Positions 14,004 through 22,168 of a stretch of 23,928 nt of DNA are shown here, piece after piece. The stretch covers positions 1 through 23,928 of the forward strand of contig CAZIRO010000021.1 of NCBI GenBank assembly GCA_964541595.1, in the 5' to 3' direction. A model generated the notes under the pieces. That model did not search any database. It was not told where the DNA came from and saw only the letters and a list, made by a program, of their open reading frames with translations. The DNA comes from CAZIRO01 sp964541595. GTDB taxonomy: Bacteria; Acidobacteriota; HRBIN11. Every line of letters begins with the position of its first letter. The stretch's first letter is position 1. Made by a program: the position numbers and the translations under genes.

Positions 14004-14848
14004 AAGACCGGAACCAATCCGTGACACCCCAGCACCCCGAGTGTTCCATGTACGATATCCGGCAACTGGAGCCGTCTACGTGGCGGGAACTCTCGGACGA
14101 GGAGTTGCGGTCGCGTATCGACACGGCCCGTTTGCCGCAGCACGTTGCCATCATCATGGACGGGAACGGTCGCTGGGCCCGCGCCCGGGGACTGCCGCGG
14201 ATCAGTGGTCACCGTGCGGGGATCGAGTCCGTGCGGGTGACTGTTGAAGCCTGTGCAGAACTCGGGGTGCGGTACCTGACCCTGTTCGCTTTTTCGACGG
14301 AAAACTGGAAACGGCCAAAAGATCAGATCGACGCATTGATGGACCTCCTGGTCGAGTACGTCGATCGCGAAATTCGCACGCTACTGGAAAATGACATTCG
14401 ATTTATTCCGATCGGTCGTCTGTACCAGTTGCCGCAGCGTGTGCAGGACAAACTGGCGTGGGCAGCACGGGAGACGGCACACTGCCGGGGACTCCGGTTT
14501 CTGATCGCTTTGAGTTACAGCGGTCGTGCCGATCTCGTGGATGCGGTGCGAGCGATCGCGCGGAAGGTTGCCGAGGGGACACTGGATCCGCGTACCGTGG
14601 AGGAAACCACGATCACCACGCATCTGTACACACATGGCGTTCCCGATCCCGATCTGCTGATCCGTACGAGCGGGGAGTTGCGGATCAGCAATTTTATGCT
14701 CTGGCAGATCGCGTATACGGAACTCTGGTTCACCCCGATCTACTGGCCGGATTTTCGCAAACGGCATCTTTACATGGCCATTCTGGATTATCAACGCCGG
14801 GAGCGGCGGTACGGTGCGGTTCCGCCCGATACGCAGTCGTCCGGTTGA
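14000..14848 (+). CDS. uppS: Undecaprenyl (polyprenyl) diphosphate synthase
   Basis: This is a cis-prenyltransferase that builds the C55 lipid carrier for peptidoglycan and other envelope glycans. The 282-aa product has HVAIIMDGNGRWARARG with the Mg-binding Asp at residue 54, then GHRAGIESVR, LTLFAFSTENWKRP, and near the end DPDLLIRTSGELRISNFMLWQIAYTELWFTPIYWPDF. All catalytic blocks are intact. The N-terminus is about 40 residues longer than usual before the first motif; a later ATG at 14048 would shorten it, but the start at 14000 overlaps mglA by 4 bp and is favoured. It leads into cdsA, dxr and rseP, a common envelope gene order. Confidence 0.95.
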   Translation: MKDRNQSVTPQHPECSMYDIRQLEPSTWRELSDEELRSRIDTARLPQHVAIIMDGNGRWARARGLPRISGHRAGIESVRVTVEACAELGVRYLTLFAFSTENWKRPKDQIDALMDLLVEYVDREIRTLLENDIRFIPIGRLYQLPQRVQDKLAWAARETAHCRGLRFLIALSYSGRADLVDAVRAIARKVAEGTLDPRTVEETTITTHLYTHGVPDPDLLIRTSGELRISNFMLWQIAYTELWFTPIYWPDFRKRHLYMAILDYQRRERRYGAVPPDTQSSG

Positions 14849-14874
14849 GTGATGCCCGAAGCGGATGGGGGTGC

Positions 14875-15711
14875 ATGCAACGATTCGTCACCGCTGTCGT
14901 CGCGATCGGTGTGGTGCTGTCGATACTGTGGCGAGCACCGTTCTGGGGTGTCTGGGGACTGACGGCGATACTGGCATCGATCGGCTGGTGGGAGATCCTG
15001 CGGTTGAGCCCGTCGCGACTCCCGCACCGATGGTATTGGGGCGGTATTGTGCTCATCGGCGGGGTGTGGATATGGCTGCGCCATCCGGAAGATTTTGTCT
15101 GGTGGCGGTGGGCTGTCGTTGTCTGGGGGCTGTGGTTGATCCAGATGCTGGGCTGGTGGCGATGGGATTCCGGAGACACCCGCGACGTGGTCCTGCGGCT
15201 GAGCTGGATCACTTTCGGCTGGCATTACGTGGTGCTCGGGTTCCTGATCGTGTGGTACATCTGGGCAGAGGGATGGCGGCGGGTTGAACCCCGCTGGTGG
15301 TATCACCCCCTGATCGGTCTTCTGTTGATGATCTGGGTCAGTGATTCGCTGGCGTATTATATCGGTCGGTGGCAGGGACGGGTGCGATTGGCACCGGCCG
15401 TGAGTCCGAACAAGACGGTCGAGGGCTGGATGGCCGGATTGGCCGGTGCGGCGAGCATGGCATGGGTCTGGGGACAGTGGTGGTCCCGGGCCGGACCGAC
15501 CTCACAGTGGTGGCACTGGTTGATCCTCGGGGCGATTGTCGGTACGATCGGGCCGGTTGGGGACCTCCTGGAGAGCAGCCTGAAACGGCGCGCGGGTGTA
15601 AAGGATTCCGGAAACGTGTTCCCGGGACATGGAGGGGTGCTCGATCGGTTCGACAGTTTGCTGATCAGTGTGCCGTTTTACTATCTTTACTGGAAGTGGT
15701 GGATCGCCTGA
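14875..15711 (+). CDS. cdsA: Phosphatidate cytidylyltransferase (CDP-diglyceride synthase)
   Basis: CdsA makes CDP-diacylglycerol from phosphatidic acid and CTP at the inner membrane, the branch point of phospholipid synthesis. The 278-aa product is a multi-spanning, Trp-rich membrane protein with the family signature at about residues 235-262: SLKRRAGVKDSGNVFPGHGG followed by VLDRFDSL. ATG 14875 is chosen because GGGGG precedes it and the first membrane helix starts at once (FVTAVVAIGVVLSIL); earlier in-frame codons fall inside uppS. The gap to uppS is 26 bp. Confidence 0.93.
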   Translation: MQRFVTAVVAIGVVLSILWRAPFWGVWGLTAILASIGWWEILRLSPSRLPHRWYWGGIVLIGGVWIWLRHPEDFVWWRWAVVVWGLWLIQMLGWWRWDSGDTRDVVLRLSWITFGWHYVVLGFLIVWYIWAEGWRRVEPRWWYHPLIGLLLMIWVSDSLAYYIGRWQGRVRLAPAVSPNKTVEGWMAGLAGAASMAWVWGQWWSRAGPTSQWWHWLILGAIVGTIGPVGDLLESSLKRRAGVKDSGNVFPGHGGVLDRFDSLLISVPFYYLYWKWWIA

Positions 15712-15774
15712 CCGCAAGGACGCGAAGGGTTTTTTCGCCCCCGTGGATGTGTGGTGCGTGAGGAAAGGTGTTCT

Positions 15775-17010
15775 ATGGATTATCCACTGAGTGACTGGCA
15801 ACACCCGGGGTTTCGTGAACGTATTCGTCCCAGACGACTGGCCATACTGGGGGCCACGGGTTCGATCGGTCGCTCCACGCTGGAACTCGTTCGTCTGTTT
15901 CCCGATGCGCTCCGCGTGGTGGCCATCACCGCACATCGCAATGTCCAGGGTGTCATCGAGTGGATTCGCACGGTCGGACCAAAATACGTCGTATTGACCG
16001 ATCCGGCCGCAGCCGATCGGCTGCGGGGTGCGATCGGCGATCAGTACCCCGACCTGCAGATCTGGTCCGGTACGCAGGCGCTCCGTACGGTGGCCACGCT
16101 GCCCGAGATCGATACCGTCATTTCGGCCATTGTCGGCGCGGCGGGTCTGGAACCGACCCTGTGCGCGCTTCGTGCGGGCAAACGTGTGTGTCTGGCCAAT
16201 AAAGAGAGCCTCGTCATCGGCGGCGCACTGATCCGACAGACGCTGCGCGAACATTCGGGATGCATCATCCCGGTCGATAGCGAACATTCCGCACTGTTTC
16301 AGGTCATGCTGGGTGAGGACCGGCAGTCGATTGAACGTCTCTGGCTGACGGCATCGGGGGGACCGTTTTTGCACCGTCCGCTGGAGACGTTTGATGCGAT
16401 TACCGTGGAGGAAGCGCTGCGGCATCCGCGCTGGAAAATGGGGCCGAAGATCACGATCGACTCGGCAACACTGATGAATAAGGGACTGGAAATCGTGGAA
16501 GCCCATTATCTCTTTGACTGGCCGATCGAACGAATTGAAGTCGTCATTCATCCGCAGAGTATCGTGCACTCCATGATCGAGTTCGTGGATGGTGCGTTTA
16601 AAGCCCAGATGTCCCTTCCGGATATGCGGTTGCCGATCCTGTACGCGCTGACCTATCCGGAACGCTGGACCGTACCGGTACCCCGCTGGCAGCCGGGGAA
16701 TGCGTCCGTTCTGGAATTTTTTCCGCCGGAAGAACGCAGGTTCCCCTGCCTGTGGCTGGCACGGCGTGCGATTCAGGCCGGACCCTCGTATACCATCGCC
16801 CTGAACGCGGCGAATGAGGTCGCCGTTCAGGCGTTCTTGCAGGGTCAGATCCGGTTTACGGAGATCGCACCACTCATTGATGCCGTGTTGCAGCAGCACA
16901 TCGGACAGCCGGTGCATACGCTGGAAGACATCTGGGCCGTGGATCGATGGGCCCGTGCGGTGGCGCAGCAGTGGATCCGATCCCGTATGGAGGAGAAGTC
17001 GTTCCGATGA
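15775..17010 (+). CDS. dxr: 1-deoxy-D-xylulose-5-phosphate reductoisomerase
   Basis: Dxr converts DXP to MEP with NADPH, the first committed step of the non-mevalonate isoprenoid route that feeds UppS. The 411-aa product has the nucleotide-binding motif GATGSIGRS from residue 26, NKESLVIGG from 142, the metal-binding VDSEHSALFQ with Asp168 and Glu170, and the flexible-loop region LTASGGPF. MNKGLEIVEAHYLF follows with Glu239, then VVIHPQSIVHSMIEF. ATG 15775 is preceded by GAGGAAAGG at good spacing; a GTG at 15751 is in frame but lacks an SD. The stop overlaps rseP (ATGA). Confidence 0.96.
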   Translation: MDYPLSDWQHPGFRERIRPRRLAILGATGSIGRSTLELVRLFPDALRVVAITAHRNVQGVIEWIRTVGPKYVVLTDPAAADRLRGAIGDQYPDLQIWSGTQALRTVATLPEIDTVISAIVGAAGLEPTLCALRAGKRVCLANKESLVIGGALIRQTLREHSGCIIPVDSEHSALFQVMLGEDRQSIERLWLTASGGPFLHRPLETFDAITVEEALRHPRWKMGPKITIDSATLMNKGLEIVEAHYLFDWPIERIEVVIHPQSIVHSMIEFVDGAFKAQMSLPDMRLPILYALTYPERWTVPVPRWQPGNASVLEFFPPEERRFPCLWLARRAIQAGPSYTIALNAANEVAVQAFLQGQIRFTEIAPLIDAVLQQHIGQPVHTLEDIWAVDRWARAVAQQWIRSRMEEKSFR

Positions 17011-18356
17011 TCGCAACCATACAGACCGTCCTTATCTATGTGTTCGGGTTTGCCATTCTGTTCGGGGTACTCGTGTTTCTGCATGAACTTGGTCATTTTG
17101 TCATCGCAAAATGGCTTGGATTTGAAGTCGAGGTGTTTTCCCTCGGGTTTGGCCCCAGAGTCTGGGGGTTCCGCCGTCGGGAAACGGAATACCGGGTCAG
17201 TCTGATTCCCCTGGGAGGGTACGTCCGGGTGGCGGGTCAGGACCGCATGGACGATCCGCGGGATGCCAATCCGGGGGCGTTCTACAACCGTCCGTTGTGG
17301 CAGCAGTTCACCGTGGTCGTGGCCGGGGGCGTGATCAACCTGTTATTGGGTCCCGTACTCATCGGTGCGGCTTACTGGGTGGGATTTAATGAACCGGCGT
17401 TTCTCCGCGATCCGGCCGTGATCGCCTGGGTCTTTCCGGGATCGCCAGCGGCCACTGCGGGTATACGGACCGGTGACCGTATCGTGCGCGTCGGAGATCA
17501 GCCCGTACGGACGTGGCAGGATGTCCAGTCCGCGATGCTGGAGAACCTCCGTATGGATCTGGTCCTGACCGTGCAGCGGGATGGCCGGACGAAAGAGGTT
17601 CGCATTCGCGGCATCACACGGCCGCGCACCGGACAGTACTTCTACGGGTTCGCACCGTTTCCCCCCGCGGTCGTCGATGCGGTCGAACCGGATACACCCG
17701 CCCTTCGGGGGGGTATCCGGCCCGGCGATGTGATCTTCAAGGTCGGCAACCGCTGGATCCTGAACGTGCGTGAACTCCAGGGGGTGTTGCGTAAAGCGGC
17801 GGACCGTGCGGTGGAATTGCACGTCTTCCGGGACGGCGCAGTGCATATTTTACGCGTTCGGCCGTTTTACGATACCGAATTGCATATGTGGCGCCTGGGG
17901 ATTCGCCTGCGGTCCGCCGTCCGATACATCCGCGTCCGGTATTCTATCGGTGATGCCCTGGTACGTGGGGTCCATGAAACCGTATGGAGCGCCGGTCTGT
18001 TTTTCCGGGCAGTGCGGAATATGCTGACGGGTGAACTCTCCATTCGGACGCTGTCCGGACCCATCGAGATTGCGCGGTTTGCGGGGAGTGCCCTGCTCAT
18101 CGGCATTGCCACATTCCTGCGCATGATGGGACTGATCAGCGTGCAACTCGGGATCATCAACCTCCTGCCCATCCCCGCACTGGACGGGGGACATGCGGCC
18201 ATGATTCTCATTTCCGGATGCATGCGTGCCCTGACCGGTCGACCGCTGAGTCCGCGGGTTCGGGAGTGGGTAACGATCATCGGCGTTGCATTGCTCATCG
18301 GTCTGACGATTCTGGTGATCTCTCTGGACATTATGAAAGTCCGGGGCGGCGGATGA
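17007..18356 (+). CDS. rseP: RseP-family site-2 protease (intramembrane zinc metalloprotease)
   Basis: RseP cuts membrane-bound anti-sigma factors and remnant signal peptides inside the inner membrane. The 449-aa product has the zinc motif HELGH at residues 26-30 in the first membrane helix, then GFGPRVWGFRRRETEYRVSLIPLGGYV. Two PDZ-like domains follow (about 135-205, VFPGSPAATAGIRTGDRIVRVGDQPV, and about 225-290, VEPDTPALRGGIRPGDVIFKVGN). The third zinc-ligand region is INLLPIPALDGGH with Asp393. Two PDZ domains are typical of the Gram-negative form. ATG 17007 overlaps the dxr stop, with GGAGGAG 16989 upstream. No anti-sigma substrate is visible nearby. Confidence 0.95.
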   Translation: MIATIQTVLIYVFGFAILFGVLVFLHELGHFVIAKWLGFEVEVFSLGFGPRVWGFRRRETEYRVSLIPLGGYVRVAGQDRMDDPRDANPGAFYNRPLWQQFTVVVAGGVINLLLGPVLIGAAYWVGFNEPAFLRDPAVIAWVFPGSPAATAGIRTGDRIVRVGDQPVRTWQDVQSAMLENLRMDLVLTVQRDGRTKEVRIRGITRPRTGQYFYGFAPFPPAVVDAVEPDTPALRGGIRPGDVIFKVGNRWILNVRELQGVLRKAADRAVELHVFRDGAVHILRVRPFYDTELHMWRLGIRLRSAVRYIRVRYSIGDALVRGVHETVWSAGLFFRAVRNMLTGELSIRTLSGPIEIARFAGSALLIGIATFLRMMGLISVQLGIINLLPIPALDGGHAAMILISGCMRALTGRPLSPRVREWVTIIGVALLIGLTILVISLDIMKVRGGG

Positions 18357-18397
18357 CGGGGGTCCGCTGTTTCACGGGCCATTGTTGATTCTGACGT

Positions 18398-20923
18398 ATG
18401 ATACCGTGGTATCGCTGGCCGGCCGTATGGACGGGTGTGTGGTTCACTCTGGGATGTCTCGTCCGAACGGTGTCCGTTCCGACGGTCGGCGTGATCGTCG
18501 CGGTCTGTTCGGTACTGATCCTGCTCGGACTGGAGATTCGCAGATTCCGCCATTATCGGATTCCCATCCTGATCGCCGTTCTGGCATTGAATCTCGGTTT
18601 TCTGCGGACGAATACCGCCGTCTCCCGCTATATGCACAACTGTGTCCGGACGACGTTTTATCGGGACTGGCATGACCCCGTCCCCGATCCGGTGCGGTGG
18701 ACGGGTACGGTTGTGGGGTTTGCACGGCCCTCGCTGAATGGGTGGTCGCTGGTCGTCGATGTGGACACGATAGAATGGCGCCGCCGGCGCCGGCAGTGTA
18801 CGGGACGTGTGGAAGTCTGGGTGTCCGTACCGCAGGAGGCCACTGCGCCCGTTGACCGGTGGGTCCTGCCACCGTACGGATATCCGGGTACCCGGATCGC
18901 AGCGCTGGGATACTGGACCCCGCTGGTCCGGTATCGCAATCCGGGAACGTTCCGTCCGGAGACCCGGATGGCGCGGGGGATTCACGGCCGGTTTCGCGTG
19001 CGTCACGAAACGTTGATCCGCATGCTTCATCCCGGACCGTGGTACTGGCGCGTGCTGTACCGGTATCGGGAATCCATCCGGCATGCCCTGTATCGAAACG
19101 CTGCCGTTGAAACGTCACCGTCTTCCGCGGTCGGGATCGGGTTGCTGCAGGCCATCTGGCTGGGAGACCGCTACGGCATGCCGGTGGAACTCCTGCAGGC
19201 GTTGCGCCGCTGGGGAATTTACCACGTGGTGGCCATCTCCGGACTGCACGTGGGTTTGCTGGCCCTCCTGCTCGGGTTGCTGTTCCTGCGCGTATGTCGG
19301 ATACCACCGCGCGTGGGTGCGAGCGCGATCATGGTCGGACTCGTGGGGTATGCCATGATGGTCGGCGGTCAACCCTCGGTGGTGCGTGCGACCGCCATCG
19401 CGGTGCTGTATCTCATCGCACGGTACTGGTTCCTGCCCGTGCACGGGCTCAATCTGCTCGCGGGACTCTGGACGGTGTTGTTGCTCGCACGGCCGTTGTG
19501 GTTATGGGACGTGGGGTTCCAGATGACGTTCGGGATCACGGCCGGATTGTTGCTCGCCGTTCCACCACTGGTACGCGCAGTGACGGGTTGGCGTGCCTGG
19601 GTGGCCGGTGCGGTGGCCGTAAGTCTGATTGCGCCGTTGTGGAGCGCACCATGGGTGGTGGGAAAGTTCGGTGGCTGGTCGTGGGTCACGGCGGTGGCCA
19701 ATCTCGTGATCGCCCCCTGGGTGGGGGTGCTCATCGCTATCGGTCTGCTCGTTCCCGTACTGGTTCGCCTGCCCGGCGGGAATCTGTTCGTGTCCGGACT
19801 CATTCAGGGGATCGATCGGGGAGTGCGTGAGGGGTTGTATCCGCTGGCATTGCGATGGAATACGCAGGTTCCCGTGGCAACGACGGTCGCACATGCCGTG
19901 GGTATCGGTCTGCTGATCGGGGCTGCGCTGGTATGGGTCGCATGGGCACGGTCACGTGTGCCGCGCCGTGTTCACTGGATCGTATGGACAACCGGGTACC
20001 TCGCGGTCACGGTGCTCGCCACCGTGCCGTTGCCACAACGGCACCGTGGGTTGGACCTGGTTCTGCTCGACGTGGGACAGGGGGAAGCCATCCTGGTACG
20101 GTCCGCCGGGGCGACAGTTCTCGTCGACGGTGGTGGGATCACCGGATCGCAGTGGGACATCGGCACATATGTCGTCGTTCCGGCGTTACGGGCGATCGGC
20201 GTGAACCGTGTGGATGCCGTGGTCATGACCCATCCGCATCCGGATCACTACATCGGGTTGCGTGCGGTGATGGAAACCTACCGCGTCCGGCGGTTGTACT
20301 ACCCGCGCGGGACGTGGATCCCCAAGTGGCTGCGCGAGAGTCCCATCTGGCCGAAAGTTCGAACTGTCGCCGTCCATGAGGGGATGGCATGGTCCACGGG
20401 ACCGGTGCACTGGCGGGTGCTGAATCCCCGGATCGATGATCCGCAAACGAATATCAACGAGGGTTCCGTGGTGCTCGCGATCACGTATGCCGGTCACCGC
20501 ATTCTGCTGACCGGTGACATTGAGCGTCGTACGGAACAGCGCCTGGCTGCCGAATACGACGATGCCCTGCGGGCGGACGTGCTGAAACTCGGACATCACG
20601 GAAGCCGCACGTCCTCAATCCCCGCGTTCGTTGCACAGGTGCGGCCCCGGTGGGCAGTGTGTTCCGCCGGGTGGCGGAATCGCTACGGTGTGCCCCATCC
20701 GGACGTCCTGGCGCGTCTGCAACGGCAGGGGGCAAGGGTACTGTGTACCCATACAGCGGGGATGATCGAGATACATCTCACGGAAGACGGGCATGTGCGC
20801 GTGCGGACGTTTTATGGGAAGATGGGTTCGATCCGTAAGACGCCCGGACAGTCCACCCGGAAACAGGTTGATATCGGAGTCCTTTCAGGGAGGGTCCATT
20901 CCAGACAGGTCGTACCGAGATAG
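18398..20923 (+). CDS. comEC: ComEC/Rec2-type DNA uptake channel protein
   Basis: ComEC forms the inner-membrane channel that takes up single-stranded DNA during transformation. The 841-aa protein has N-terminal membrane helices and a soluble OB-like region. The Competence domain carries IYHVVAISGLHVGLLALLLG (SGLHVG near 280) and many membrane helices to about 540. A metallo-beta-lactamase-like domain follows with DVGQGEAILV near 558, HPHPDH at 612-617, LLTGDIE and LKLGHHGSRTSS. An in-frame TGA 6 bp before ATG 18398 fixes the earliest start. The last 37 codons overlap the opposite-strand gene; this tail (after about residue 805) is not typical of the family. With comF present, natural transformation is plausible. 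Confidence 0.93.
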   Translation: MIPWYRWPAVWTGVWFTLGCLVRTVSVPTVGVIVAVCSVLILLGLEIRRFRHYRIPILIAVLALNLGFLRTNTAVSRYMHNCVRTTFYRDWHDPVPDPVRWTGTVVGFARPSLNGWSLVVDVDTIEWRRRRRQCTGRVEVWVSVPQEATAPVDRWVLPPYGYPGTRIAALGYWTPLVRYRNPGTFRPETRMARGIHGRFRVRHETLIRMLHPGPWYWRVLYRYRESIRHALYRNAAVETSPSSAVGIGLLQAIWLGDRYGMPVELLQALRRWGIYHVVAISGLHVGLLALLLGLLFLRVCRIPPRVGASAIMVGLVGYAMMVGGQPSVVRATAIAVLYLIARYWFLPVHGLNLLAGLWTVLLLARPLWLWDVGFQMTFGITAGLLLAVPPLVRAVTGWRAWVAGAVAVSLIAPLWSAPWVVGKFGGWSWVTAVANLVIAPWVGVLIAIGLLVPVLVRLPGGNLFVSGLIQGIDRGVREGLYPLALRWNTQVPVATTVAHAVGIGLLIGAALVWVAWARSRVPRRVHWIVWTTGYLAVTVLATVPLPQRHRGLDLVLLDVGQGEAILVRSAGATVLVDGGGITGSQWDIGTYVVVPALRAIGVNRVDAVVMTHPHPDHYIGLRAVMETYRVRRLYYPRGTWIPKWLRESPIWPKVRTVAVHEGMAWSTGPVHWRVLNPRIDDPQTNINEGSVVLAITYAGHRILLTGDIERRTEQRLAAEYDDALRADVLKLGHHGSRTSSIPAFVAQVRPRWAVCSAGWRNRYGVPHPDVLARLQRQGARVLCTHTAGMIEIHLTEDGHVRVRTFYGKMGSIRKTPGQSTRKQVDIGVLSGRVHSRQVVPR

Positions 20924-21960
20924 AGCGGCAGATCGGTCTGTTCCCAGGTGCCCGCCGTGCCCGTCAGTTGTATCGATGCTGTCCATCCGTCGGGTCCCTG
21001 CACGTCCATTTCCTGCGGTACGGATACCGTTCCGTTCCGGAAACGCCATCGAACCCGGAGTCGTGCGCGGTCCTGACGGTCCTCAACGACCCATTGAACG
21101 GACGTGATCCCGAATGTGCGCAACGGTTCCGGGAGTTCCGTTTCCTGCACACGAACCTTCGGGCGACATTGGACACGAAAACACCGCGACAGTTCCGAAC
21201 GCCAGGTATCAGGAAACGGATGGGTGCTCTGCAGACGTACATCGATGCATACGTCGCCCAGACGGAGCCGTACAGGATCAGAAACCCATATCACCGTGTG
21301 GTCCTGATATTCAGGAGCGCGCAATTGGATTCCTTTTTGCGGGCGGTCGGCAGGTGCGTACAGCATCTGCAGGCGGACAGACCGGATCTGTTCGGAATCG
21401 GCGTCTCTGGGGAAACGGGCGACCGTTCGGAATCGGAACGTCTGTTCCGACAGATCGGGGACGATCTCGATCAGCATTAGACCCCATTTGGGTGCGGCGG
21501 GGAGTGGTTCCGCACGTTCGGGTTCCGACAAGATCTCCTGCTGTTCTGGTGTATACGTATAGTCAATGAAGATGATGACCTCTCCCCGGTAGGAATAGTC
21601 CGGCCGGGGACTGCGCAGGATCAGTTTCCAGAACCCGCGGTACACGGGGACTTCATCCGTGGTGACTTCCCAATCGATCGGGGCACGTGCAAACGCCCGG
21701 CGGATAGGCTGGCGCATCCGCGGCGGGATCAGGACGGCCCGGAGCGGGTATACGGTATACCATTCGATGTGAATCTGCAGGCGGGCCGGACGGTGAATGC
21801 TGATGGGTAATACGAACTGCATGTCGGCGACATCAATGGTGAACGGCCGTTCAATCCGCGGGGATGACCGTACGGGATGGGGCAGAAGACATATCCAGCC
21901 TGTGGTCAGGACACCGATCCACCATGCCGATATGCGAACACTGGCGATCGAAAAACGCAC
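20812..21960 (-). CDS. Unrecognised exported protein with two cysteine-bearing beta-rich repeats
   Basis: I do not recognise this 382-aa protein. Residues 8-32 look like a signal peptide or anchor (ISAWWIGVLTTGWICLL then PHPVRSS); no convincing lipobox is seen at Cys24. The rest is beta-strand-rich without further membrane segments. Two C-terminal segments resemble each other: about 229-265 (RLRLGDVCIDVRL ... SRCFRVQC) and about 344-371 (LPLYLGTTCLEWTL ... STCFRVDC). Each has three cysteines, at 238/260/265 and 352/366/371, which suggests disulfide-bonded Ig-like modules. Start is GTG 21960 with SD AGGTGAG, which begins in the CCA end of tRNA-Glu. The 3' end overlaps comEC by 112 bp. Confidence 0.75.
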   Translation of the reverse strand: MRFSIASVRISAWWIGVLTTGWICLLPHPVRSSPRIERPFTIDVADMQFVLPISIHRPARLQIHIEWYTVYPLRAVLIPPRMRQPIRRAFARAPIDWEVTTDEVPVYRGFWKLILRSPRPDYSYRGEVIIFIDYTYTPEQQEILSEPERAEPLPAAPKWGLMLIEIVPDLSEQTFRFRTVARFPRDADSEQIRSVRLQMLYAPADRPQKGIQLRAPEYQDHTVIWVSDPVRLRLGDVCIDVRLQSTHPFPDTWRSELSRCFRVQCRPKVRVQETELPEPLRTFGITSVQWVVEDRQDRARLRVRWRFRNGTVSVPQEMDVQGPDGWTASIQLTGTAGTWEQTDLPLYLGTTCLEWTLPERTPISTCFRVDCPGVLRIEPIFP

Positions 21961-21972
21961 GTTTGCTCACCT
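21958..21972 (-). promoter_or_regulatory. SD that begins in the tRNA-Glu CCA end
   Basis: On the minus strand the last A of the tRNA CCA (21972) is also the first A of AGGTGAG (21972-21966), followed by CAAAC and the GTG start at 21960-21958. Cleavage directly after CCA would leave GGTGAG at the very 5' end of the mRNA, with an 11-nt leader. Confidence 0.65.
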
Positions 21973-22049
21973 GGTGGCCCTACCGGGATTTGAACCCGGG
22001 TTTGAGGACTGAGAATCCCCCGTCCTGGACCTGGCTAGACGATAGGGCC
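21972..22049 (-). tRNA. tRNA-Glu(CTC)
   Basis: Minus-strand acceptor GGCCCTA pairs with TAGGGCC, followed by discriminator A and encoded CCA (21974-21972). The D-stem GTC/GAC, anticodon stem GGGGA/TCCTC with loop TTCTCAG (anticodon CTC, 22013-22011) and a CCGGG-TTCAAAT-CCCGG T-arm are present. Length is 78 nt. Only 11 nt lie between its CCA and the next start codon. Confidence 0.94.
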
Positions 22050-22063
22050 ACACATTGCACTTT

Positions 22064-22092
22064 AATCTACACCTTCCAGCGGGGGGATGCAA
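22064..22092 (-). promoter_or_regulatory. Candidate promoter for tRNA-Glu
   Basis: On the minus strand TTGCAT (22092-22087), a 17-bp spacer and TAGATT (22069-22064) form a modest sigma-70 match ending about 15 nt before mature tRNA-Glu. Each box is imperfect; the spacing is ideal. Confidence 0.4.
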
Positions 22093-22106
22093 ATCCACCG
22101 GGGAAC

Positions 22107-22130
22107 GGGACAGGCAATGGGACAGGGAAT
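22107..22130. repeat. 12-bp tandem duplication
   Basis: GGGACAGGCAAT (22107-22118) is followed directly by GGGACAGGGAAT (22119-22130), one mismatch, in the gap between the 207-aa gene and tRNA-Glu. It is just upstream of the tRNA-Glu promoter region. No function is evident. Confidence 0.6.
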
Positions 22131-22168
22131 GCACCGGATCAATGGATGCGGTGGTCGACACCGGGCCG

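Noticed and set aside
15722..15740. T-run with short GCGAA/TTCGC arms between cdsA and dxr
   Set aside because: The T-run is inside the loop rather than after the stem, and the envelope operon appears continuous.
21880..21905. Lipoprotein signal at Cys24 of the exported protein
   Set aside because: The residues before the Cys are G-W-I, which do not fit the lipobox; an ordinary signal peptide or anchor is more likely.
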